DNA of 64,000 nt from Azolla caroliniana. Lineage: Eukaryota > Polypodiophyta. Positions 10,219 through 19,145 of this stretch are shown here, one piece after another. The position numbers and the translations under genes were made by a program. The DNA lies in assembly GCA_043228905.1 (NCBI GenBank), contig JBHGNT010000008.1, positions 17,050,001-17,114,000 on the forward strand, read 5' to 3'. Position 1 is the first letter of the stretch, and each line of letters begins with the position of its first letter. The notes beneath the pieces are model-generated. The model worked only from the letters and a program-made list of their open reading frames with translations, ran no database searches and had not been told where the DNA came from.

Positions 10219-11044
10219 TCATTTGGTGAACCCAACGTGAAGAGCGGCATGGGAGGATGAAAATGGATGAGGAATATCTCATGGAGGCAATGTCAAAGAT
10301 GATGATGGACTTTTCCAGAAAAGGGAAAAGATGAGATGCGGCCCAACAAGCCGTTGAGAGTGTGGTCAAGAGAGTCGGATGTTTCAACAGGGGTGCAATG
10401 CAAAAATTTCGAAAGGCCTACAATGTTTAGATGGGTTTGAGAGGTGTGAACGAAGCACTGAGGCTGGAATACTTTTGTCGGGTGGTGGTTGAACCGATCT
10501 ACCAAGAGATGAAAGAGCTTCAACAAGCTCACGACTCATGGGTGTCCTTCGAGTAAACTCTATTGGAGGCATAAGGATATGAGAAACCGAAGGGACGAGG
10601 TCGGCGTGAGTTCGACCAATGGGTATCATCAATGAAGACCCACCAAAGTGCCATGCACGCGTTCCTAGAGTTTGAGCATCGTTTTGCTCAACTCTTAGAG
10701 TGGGAACAAAGATTCGTGGGGGTGGATAAGGTCTTGTTGTTTGTGAAGTCAATAGATTGGACGGAAAGGAAGGCAATTGGAATCCATCTTGAGGATGATG
10801 ATGGAGCAAATGGCCTCACCGAGAATTGGGTCAAAGTCAAAAGAGTATGTTGACGACATGACAAGAGGAAGATGGGAATCTTGTCAACAATGTCATGGCC
10901 CATGAGGGACGATCGAAGGAGGACGAGATGCGGCAACATGCCACCACCAATGGAAGAAAGCTCGAAGAAGGAAGGTTCGACAATACTCGACATAGAAGTC
11001 TTTATGAGAGAGGCATTCGAGAACTTAAAGGTGCAAGTTGAGGC
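10219..11044 (+). pseudogene. Gypsy E gag remnant, truncated
   Basis: Follows the primer-binding site of element E. Several frames with stops encode a protein matching Gypsy B Gag. The segment at 10632-10853 (FLEFEHRFAQLL, LLFVKSIDWTERKAIGIHLE, GLTENWVKVKRVC) aligns with B's DEFDQMF, LYFLKAVDIKDRRELGTLLE and GLVADWIAVKRAC. Near 10980-11040 TILDIEVFMREAFENL matches KIDDDIIEELVKKFE of B. The element then stops abruptly at about 11044, where Copia G sequence begins. No pol is left. Confidence 0.75.
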
Positions 11045-11698
11045 CACATATTTTTCTTGTGATAGCCACAATAACTTCTTTGTCCGGTCCCAAACAATAT
11101 GCATCCCCAAGATTTTTCTTGCCGGACAAATATCCTTCATCGAGAAGGACTTGCTCAAAGCCTTCTTCAGCATTCCGATATTGATATGGTCCCGTCCGAC
11201 TATTAGCATGTCGTCCACGTACAATAGGAGAATGAGGAAGTCCCCTCCGTCGAACCTCTTCACAAACACGTAGTGGTCGGCCTGTGTTTTGTGGTACCCT
11301 TGCTCGACCATGAAGGATTTGAACATCCGGTACCATTGCCGGGGAGCTTTCTTCAATCCATATAGGCTCTTCCTCAACCGGCATACTAGATTCTCCTTTC
11401 CCTTCTTGACCAATCCTGCCGGTTGCTGCATATAGATTTCCTCTTCCAGGTCTCCATGCAGGAACTCCATCTTGACATCCAATTGTTCGACTTCTAGGTC
11501 CATGTTTGCCGCTATGCTTAGTACCTTTTGGATGGATGTCATCTTCACTACCGGGGCAAATATTTTGTCAAAATCTACACCCTTTTTATGTTGAAAACCT
11601 TTTACAACAATTCAGGCTTTATATCTGGGTGGATTTCCTCTGTCTCCTGGCTTTAGCTTGTACAACACTTATTTCAGAGTGCTCTCTTCCCTGTCGGC
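11044..11698 (-). pseudogene. Copia G reverse-transcriptase segment (inner half, left of the Gypsy F insertion)
   Basis: Minus-strand RT clearly related to intact Copia C: YKLKPGDRGNPPRYKA, IFAPVVKMTS, HGDLEEEIYMQQP, SLYGLKKAPRQWYRMFKSF, catalytic YVDDMLIVGRD, and SQEKYV at the truncation point near 11044. There is an in-frame stop after RYKA and two more near 11655-11690. The reading continues across the Gypsy F insertion to 40401-42116 on the right, where YELMKWP is followed by TGKRAL from this side. RNase H and the 3' LTR are missing. Confidence 0.85.
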
Positions 11699-11887
11699 TG
11701 TCAGGAATAGTACTAAAACAGAGAGAGAATTAGTACTGGAGAAGGGAAGTACTATTAGTCCTAGGAGGACGGGACTACGTAAGACTCCCAAGAGAGGAAG
11801 AGAGAAAAGGAGAGAGAGAGAGAGAGAGAGATGATGATAACAAATGATATATTATATGAAGAGTAAGTACAAAATAGCTATGAGGCT
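11699..11887 (-). repeat. Gypsy F 3' LTR, left part
   Basis: Matches 39956-40190 of the other F LTR: GGAATAGTACTAAAACAGAG, AGTACTATTAGT, a GA repeat, then ATGATATATTATAT. It ends exactly at AGGCT, the TSD of Copia A. It resumes at 36162. Confidence 0.92.
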
Positions 11888-12282
11888 TGTAAAGAATCAA
11901 GAGATGGATTCTTGTGAAGCGGAAGAGATATGAGTTATGTGTGTGTATGAGAGAGAGAGAGAGTGAGTGAGAGAGACAAGGAATAAGACACAGAGAATAC
12001 GCAAGGTAAGAGTATATTAACAAAGGAGAAAGACTCAACATTATACAAAGTGGGAGGAGGGTGCTTTATATAGTCACCCTCTCTCTTCATTAACTACAAG
12101 ACTCATGGAGCATGGGGAATGTGAAAGCTCATAAGTTATGTGTCATAGAATATGATTCAATGACTCATACTAAATGCTAGAATACAAAGTGGTGACATAG
12201 TGGTGACTCTTGACCATTGGAGTGTCTATTCACTCTCAAGGTGAGTTCACACACTAGACCAAGTTGATCTTGATTCTCAACA
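11888..12282 (-). repeat. Copia A 3' LTR
   Basis: TG...CA LTR of 395 bp. On the minus strand the TATA box (ACTATATAAAG) lies between the perfect arms GAGGGTG and CACCCTC (plus positions 12057-12063 and 12075-12081). A GA microsatellite lies toward the inner side. Confidence 0.95.
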
Positions 12283-12449
12283 TGCCCCCTAAAGCTCAAG
12301 TCGGGTCGGTTTCAGACGGTATCCAAAATATGCTTCGACTCGCGTTCCAGAGTCCGCGTCGACTCACGTTCCGGAGTCCACGTCGACTCACGTCCATTCG
12401 CATTTATGTGGAGTTGTGGAATGTAAAAAGAAACGTACGGAAACAAGTA
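12283..12449 (-). other. Copia A 3' spacer, outer part
   Basis: Non-coding spacer between the LTR-adjacent polypurine tract (12283-12300) and the Copia D insertion. It holds a 24-bp tandem repeat at about 12334-12395 (ACTCACGTTCCGGAGTCC core). The spacer resumes at 17241. Confidence 0.7.
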
Positions 12450-12793
12450 TGAAGACCAAATAGAAGAGAGAAACTCAGGTTTAATGGAGAGCTTGAGCTT
12501 ACACGGTATACGCGGGAGAGATAGAGAGAGAAACACAGAAAACTCTATATTCAATAATAATACTCAGTCTGTACATAAGACGTGCTCAGTGAGCACTTTT
12601 ATACAAGCCCTAGAAGGACTGACCGAAGTACTGACAGTACTTCAATGCTCATCAAGAGCTCCTACACTAACTCCCAAATATATTCCTCACGGAATATCTT
12701 TCCTAACGACCTCCCGGTTTACGCACTCGGCCTAACCGATCGGTCCTCGGCTTCTTCAGCCGATCCGGCTGATGTTGAGCTTGTCTCTCAACA
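12450..12793 (-). repeat. Copia D 3' LTR
   Basis: TATA box TGTATAAAA on the minus strand at about 12597-12605. The perfect inverted repeat GTGCTC/GAGCAC lies at 12582-12587 and 12591-12596. A second, imperfect one (AGCCCT/AGGACT) lies on the other side of the TATA box. Confidence 0.75.
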
Positions 12794-15700
12794 CTCCCCC
12801 TCAAGCTTAACTTGAGGCTCTTCGGAATCTTCACAACACTGGTTCCTCCTGGCTTCTCGCCTCGCTCGCGCTCCTCGACCTGTTCGACTCCGCGCGCTTC
12901 GACCCTTCCGGTCGGCTTGTCTGGTCATGTGGCCCTTATCAGCTCTTCTGTTGTTGCGGTGTTGACGCTTCTCCTGCTGCCTTTTCTTCCGCTTGGGCCT
13001 CGGTTGATTCAACATATCTGAATCAAACATTCAAACCGACTCGGCTACCTCCGATCGGTCTTCACTCTCGTCCAAGTTGGCTGTCTCCAACTCGTCTTCG
13101 GTCTTCTCGCCCTCGATGGCGTCATCTCCCCTATGCGTGGTTGGCTTCGGCTCTCTCCTTTGGCTGCTCCCCTTCTGTCCGCTTCCGAACTTTTCCGCGG
13201 GTCCGCCCTCGGCTTCTTCAGCCGATCTGAAGTTGAACTCGACAACCGAGTCAACCGACTCAGACTCGGTGTCGCGGTCTCCACTCAAGTTCGGCACATC
13301 GAGGTGACGCAACCCGAGCGCACCTGAGAATTGCCGCAACTTGTCAAGACCAAGAGGCTTGGTGAAGATGTTGGCAGTCTGCCGATCCGTCGGAACGTAC
13401 TGAAGTTCGACTTCACCGAAAAGGACACGCTCACGGACGAAATGGTAGTGCACCTCAATGTGCTTGGTCCGTGCGTGGAAAACGGGGTTTTTCGCGAGCT
13501 AGATGCTGCTGAGGTTGTCGCAGTAGATCGTCGTCGGATCGGACACCTCCACCTGCAGATCCTTAAGTAGCCGCTTCAACCATATGGCTTCGCATGTCGC
13601 GATAGCCGCTCCTCGGTACTCAGCTTCGGTGCTCGACAATGCAACTGTCGGCTACTTCTTACTACTTCACGCGATCGCAGCACTCCCGAGAGAGAACGCG
13701 TATCCGGACGTGGATCAGCGATCGGCGGCGTTGCTAGCCCAATCAGCATCGGTGTAGCCGACTAATTGCGCGGCTGCACCGGTCCGATATAGCAGTCCCC
13801 GGTCCTTAGTGCCGTTGACATACCGAAGTATGCGTTGCGCACACTGAAGGTGCTCCTCGGTAGGTCGCGCCATGAACTGACTCATCACCCCGACCGGATA
13901 ACTGAGGTCGGGTCGGGTGATGGTCAAGTATATGAGGCTTCCGACAATTTGTCGGAACCTCGTCGGGTCGCATACCTTTCCCGTATCGGGACAAAGCTTG
14001 ACGGTTCTATCCAGAGGAGTCGAGACGGACTTACAGTCGGCCATCCCAAACTTGAAGAGCATACTCAGCACGTAATGACGTTGGCTGATCAATATGCCTT
14101 CGGGGGTACGGATCACTTCGATCCCGAGAAAGTAATGAAGGTCCCCCAGATCCTTCATGTTGAACGATGCCGCAAGCTGGAGCTTCATGCGGTCGATTTC
14201 ACGTAGGTCGGCGCCGGTGATGACTAAGTCATCAACATATAGTAAAATACTAACCGGTCCGAGTCGACCTTTCCGGATGAACAGGGAAGAGTCCGATTTT
14301 GACGTGACGAAGCCCATCCAACGCAGTTGTTGCGTGATCTTCGCGTTCCAGGCACGCGGGGCTTGCTTCAGTTCGTAAAGGGACTTCTTCAGTCGGCATA
14401 CTGCCGAGGAGTTCGTTCCGGAGTGAAATCCGGGGGGCTGTACCATGTACACTTGTTCCTCAAGGTCACCTTGCAGGAACACATTCTTTACATCCATCTG
14501 ATGTAAGTGCCACCCCTTGGCCGTGGCTACAGCAAGCAAAACACGGATGGTCGTCATTTTCGCGACCGGCGCAAACGTCTCATCGTAGTCGATGCCGTGC
14601 TTCTGCGCGTAGCCCTTTGCCACTAGTCGAGCCTTGTACCGGTTGACCGAGCCATCGGTGTTGTACTTGACCTTGTACACCCACCTACACCCGATCGGTA
14701 TTACCCCTGTTGGTGCATCAACCAGGTCCTAGGTCTCGTTCTCCGCCAATGCGTGCATCTCTTCCTCCATCGCGGCACGCCAATTCGCGTCTTTAGCCGC
14801 TTTTGCATAGCTCTCCGGCTCACGCACTTCCGTTGTATCTGAACCGCACAACTGGGTTCTTTTGGCGGGTAGATCGGCGTAATCTCTCATTAGCCGATGT
14901 CGAGGCCTTCTCGGTCGACGCGGTCTTCACCTTTAAAGACCCATCACCAGTTTCCTCGAAGTTGGACTCGCTTCGGTCTGACTTGTTCTTATCCGTGCCG
15001 GAATCCAACACCTTCTTCTTCCCTTTCTCTCTGCGCGTAAGCCGTCTCCTCGGCTTCCTGTGCGGGGAATGCATGGTCGAGTCTCCACTACTCGCCGGCT
15101 CTTCATCGGACTGATCGTACCGACACAATCGTCCAATTGGTCCACTTAACTGGAGTGAAATTGGACTCTCTTCGCGGGTCTCGATTTCGGGCTCATCCGG
15201 AGGCATCTTGGCCTCGCTGACCTCATCGTCAGAGCTCGGATCGGAGTTGGGGTTCAGAGTCGGGGGCTGGTACCAAGACGCGGACTCGTCAAACACAACG
15301 TCGTGACTGACACGCGCTTGTTTGGTGTGAGGGTTATAGCACTTATAACCCTTCTGCTCGTCCGAGTAACCGACCAAGATGCACTTCTCGGCCTTTGCGT
15401 CCAGCTTCCTCCTTTTCTCCTTCGGTATATGCACATACGCAATGCTACCGAACACCCTCAAGTGTCGCAAGTTCGGCTTCGTTCCGAAATATAGCTCGTG
15501 CGCCGACACTTTGTCTCCGATCCAGTTCTAGATGTATACCGTGGTCCTTACCGCCTCGGCCCAGTAGAACTTGGGCAAGCTCTTCTCCTCCAGCATTGCC
15601 CGTGCCGCTTCCACAATCGATCGATTCTTCCTCTCGGCCACACCGTTCTGCTCTGGCATGTATCTACAACTGAATTCGCGTCGAATTCCCATTTGTTGTA

Positions 15701-16955
15701 GATATCCGTTGAATTAACCGGAAAAGTACTCTTTTCCGCCATCCGACCGCAAGCACTTGATCTTTCGTCCCGTTTTGGCTTCCACGAACCCTTTGAGGTC
15801 CCGGAAACAGTCGAAGACTTCGCTCTTCCTCTCAATGAGGTAGATCCACGTGTGCCGCGTGTGATCGTCGATGAAGGAGACGAAATATCGGCTCCCGCCA
15901 AGACTAACGTTTTGTGTCGGCCCCCATACATCGGAGTGTATAAGGTTGAGCTTGTTCCGGCTCCGGTTTCGCTCGTTGGGGAAGGGAAGTCGGTGTTGCT
16001 TCCGGAGCTGGCAGGCTTCACAAATTTGTGCCTTTCGACCACTAAATTTGGGCTAACCGAACACTACCTGTTTCGTTTGCAGATCTTGAAGCCGCTGGTA
16101 GTTGACGTGGCCTATTCGCTTGTGCAACAAGTCGATGTCCGACTCGGTCTTTTGTCCCTTCGCGTACATTGTGGTGCCGCCGTCAGTGGAGTCGAGGATG
16201 AACATCCTCCCGTCTCTGTGCCCTTGCGCAATCATACGGCTTTCTTCCTCAATGAAGCACCCAAGGTGTGTAAACCGAACCTCCATCCCTTGGTCGACGA
16301 TCTGTCCGACTGAGACCAAGTTCTTCGTGATTGTCGGAACGTGCAGCACATTCTTGAGTTTCCCTTTCTGCCCGACATGGCTAAGGGGAACTTCTCCGAC
16401 ATTCGCGATCGGATGCAGAGTGTCGTCTCCTGTTGCGACTACTCTCGGTTGTATCGGTTTTTCAAGGTACGAGAACCACTCCTTATGGCTCGTCATGTGG
16501 TTTGATGCGCCGGAGTCTACGTACCACACCTCGTCCGATCTCGGGGTGCTCTGTTTCATTGAGTTTGCTTTTGTGTCTCGTCACGAAGACAGACCCTTCT
16601 CCGGCTCTCTCGGAGTCTTCGGCGTAGTGCGATTGCTGCCGATTTCCCTTGTCGGTGTTTCTGGAGCCATTTCTCTCTGAATCGGCGCGCTTCTTCCAGC
16701 ACTCACTTTCCTTTTGGCCTTTCTTGCCACAGTACCAGGACTCCGCGATGGACTTCCCTTGCTGGTTCTCATTGCTTCGACTCCCCCTGTTTCCGGAGGG
16801 TCCGGAGTTGCTGTCGGCATTACTTCGGTGCCTTCTTCCTTGATCTCGTCGGCCGCCTCCATTGCGCGCCGACTCACCTCATCCTCCACGTCCACGGGGC
16901 CTATCTCCCTCTGTGTACAACATTCTGTTGTCGGTGTGCGTGCTTGTAGAGAGAG
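12794..16955 (-). pseudogene. Copia D gag-pol, broken
   Basis: Read from high to low coordinates. Gag zinc knuckle WYCGKKGQKESECWKK is near 16730. Protease YVDSGASNHMTSH and pre-integrase NVLHVPTITKNLVSVGQI lie in 16559-16053. Integrase pieces lie in 16042-15548, and the integrase C-terminus in 15509-14820 (HELYFGTKPNLRHLRVFGS). RT is at 14680-13715 (DETFAPVAKMTTIRVLLAVA, YVDDLVITG). The RNase H tail at 13453-13031 includes HYHFVRERVLFGEVELQYV. Stops between these blocks and the lost gag start make it non-functional. It belongs to the same Copia lineage as A and J. Confidence 0.88.
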
Positions 16956-17240
16956 AAACACAGAGAGACAGAGAGAGAAACACAGAAAACTCTATATTCA
17001 ATAATAATACTCAGTCTGTACGTAAGACGTGCTCAGTGAGCACTTTTATACAAGCCCTAGAAGGACTGACCGAAGTACTGACAGTACTTCAATGCTCATC
17101 AAGAGCTCCTACACTAACTCCCAAATATATTCCTCACGGAATATCTTTTCTAACGACCTCCCGGTTTACGCACTCGGCCTAACCGATCGGTCCTCGGTTT
17201 CTTCAGCCAATCCGGCTGATGTTGAGCTTGTCTCTCAACA
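16956..17240 (-). repeat. Copia D 5' LTR, inner end deleted
   Basis: Matches 12515-12793 with few changes. Its inner end is lost: after the AGAGAGAAACACAG stretch the sequence passes straight into gag coding sequence, with no primer-binding site. Confidence 0.8.
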
Positions 17241-17460
17241 CGGAATCCGTGCTCCAGCTTGCGTTGTGCGTAATTGCGAAGTCTGTGCTTCGGCTTGCGT
17301 CTTTCTTCGCGGCTTTGCGTGGTAGATCGGCTCTTCGCGGCTTCGTTGCGCGGTTGCGTAATCCACGCGTTATTGCGTAGTGTCCGCGGTTTGCGTAATC
17401 CACGCGTTATTGCGTAGTGTCCGTGGTTTGTGGAATCCACGCGTTATTGCGTAGCGTCTT
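17241..17460 (-). repeat. Copia A 3' spacer, inner part, with 37-bp tandem repeat
   Basis: Continuation of the Copia A spacer. A 37-bp unit (core CCACGCGTTATTGCGTAG) is repeated about three times, starting at 17356, 17393 and 17430. An internal polypurine tract (GCTTGAGGGGGAGT on the minus strand, 17464-17478) follows at the end of pol. Confidence 0.8.
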
Positions 17461-18050
17461 CAGTACTCCCCCTCAAGCTTGGCAGGTCAGGGATCGTCAA
17501 TCCAAGATTGGTCATGAATTGCCATAGCTTGTCGGCTCCTAAGGCTTTAGTGAAGATGTCGAACATTTGAAGATTGGTGCTAATGTGTTGTAGGTCGACA
17601 TCGCCAGTTAGAACGCGCTCTCGGATGAAGTGATAGTGCACTTCGATGTGCTTTGTCCGCGTGTGGAACACCGGGTTCTGAGCCAGATAGATATTGTTCA
17701 TGTTGTTGTAGTAAAGGGAAGTCGGATCCTTGATGGGTACGCCCAGATCCACGAGTATCCTCTTGAGCCATACGGCTTCACATGCGGCCATTGCCGCGTC
17801 CCTGTATTCTGCCTCTGTGCTCGAAAGAGCGACGGTTGGTTGCTTTTTGCTGCTCCAAGATATTGCTCTGCTACCGAGGGAGAAAACAAATCTCGAGGTT
17901 GATCTTCTATCGGCTTTGTAGCCGGCCCAATCGGCGTCTGTGTACCCCTCGAGTCGTATTGGCATCGTGGTCTTGTAGAGGATGCCGCAATCCATTGTGT
18001 TGCTCACGTATCGTAGAACTCGCTTAGCGCAATCCAAGTGAGCATCACGA
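17444..18050 (-). pseudogene. Copia A RNase H segment
   Basis: C-terminal pol of Copia A. It holds DAHLDCAKRVLRYVSNTMD, GYTDADWAGYKADRRSTSRF, ISWSSKKQPTVALSSTEAEY and HTRTKHIEVHYHFIRE, i.e. the Ty1/Copia RNase H. Upstream the frame is cut at 18050 by Gypsy B and continues at 26496, where QFMQKPR ends. Confidence 0.9.
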
Positions 18051-19078
18051 TGTCGTGAAGATTTTCGGCAATAGTGTGAAAATCCCATAAAACGTACGAA
18101 ATCGAGTATGAATCACATAGTACAATAATTGTAAAGATAACATTTTAAATAGATTTAATATCTAAGTACAAAATGATGGAGGTTTCGAATGCACTTTATT
18201 ACACGAGAAACAGACAACTAAATGTCAAGATATGAGGGTATAAAGTTTGTGAAAGGAAAAGAGAAAATTGTGAGATATCCCACATAGGCACGACAAATAC
18301 AGCTCTCATCATATATAAGGTGGAGCACAAGATATTATCTTTGTGTCTATGTGTGGAGCATAGAGAGTTCAAGGTAACTTGAACTAAGAGTGGAGGTGGG
18401 CTAGCTACTCGTAAAGGGTTTTGGCCAACCAAAACTGGACCGGGGATGGAGCCGGTGATCCGGTGACGGCATCCGTCGAGGCACCGGTAACCAACGGTAT
18501 CCGACGACTAGATAAATAAATATATAAATATATATACATATTTACATATACAAGGAGGGCAAGTAAGGATTCAAACCTTGCACCTCCAAGTTAGGAGTCA
18601 ATTGGCTTACCATTAAGCCATGCTATTTAGTTCAAATTATATTTCTATCATTGTACTTTTACATGTAAATTCTCATACATGAGAGCTAAAATGAGTGACA
18701 TGGTTATCATGCACCACATGTAATACATAAGCGTCAAATGGCAAACATGCAATTTATGCATGTCTTGTACCCTCACATGCATCATATGCATGAGAGCATC
18801 TATAAAAGAGGGAAGGGGGAGGAGAAAAAACACGGTTTTTTTTTTTTATTAAATTAAGAAGAAGAAATTCGTTATCAAATTGATGGTGTAACTTGTTTCT
18901 TAAATCTAAAGTTAAAAGTTCAATCAATCTCTCTCAATCATTTAATCTCAACTTCTCTCTTTCCCAATCTATCTTAAGTACTTTCTCGTCAAAGCTTGTA
19001 TCGACTTTGAATCCTTCCAGTCCAGAACCCCGGCGGTTCTGCCTCACGATCCGCGCGTAGTGACGGATCTTCATGACA
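18051..19078 (+). repeat. Gypsy B 5' LTR
   Basis: 1028-bp LTR, with CTATAAAAGAG TATA-like box near 18790 and a T12 run near 18836. A tRNA-like module lies on the opposite strand (18555-18627). Confidence 0.93.
18555..18627 (-). other. Antisense tRNA-like module with Pol III box A and box B (5' LTR of B)
   Basis: On the minus strand, TGGCTTAATGG (plus 18610-18620) fits the box A pattern and GGTTTGAATCC (plus 18567-18577) matches box B at 10 of 11 positions, with about 33 nt between them. A D-arm-like hairpin GGCT...AGCC and a T-arm-like AAGG...CCTT form around these boxes. The acceptor stem is not convincing, so this is tRNA-like, not a tRNA gene. Confidence 0.45.
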
Positions 19079-19145
19079 TAATAAAGTGGTGAACCCGACG
19101 TGAACGAGGCGGTAGGAAGGATCAAGTCGAGATTAATACTTGGAG

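Larger units (their letters stand above)
12450..17240 (-). mobile_element. Copia D: minus-strand Ty1/Copia element nested in Copia A
   Basis: LTR copies at about 12450-12793 and about 16956-17240 share more than 270 bp with roughly four differences. The shared outer terminus reads TGTTGAG...CTCAACA on the minus strand. A PPT (GCTTGAGGGGGAG) abuts the 3' LTR at 12794-12808. The internal region runs from RNase H (13000) to the gag zinc knuckle (16900). The 5' LTR is joined directly to gag, so the primer-binding site and gag N-terminus are deleted. Its inner LTR boundary at 12450 is approximate. CGGAA flanks the right end (17241-17245) and also occurs at 12438-12442, a possible but unproven TSD. 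Confidence 0.85.

Noticed and set aside
12438-17245. TSD CGGAA for Copia D
   Set aside because: CGGAA abuts the right LTR, but at the left it would give an LTR that does not start with TG. Left as a possibility.
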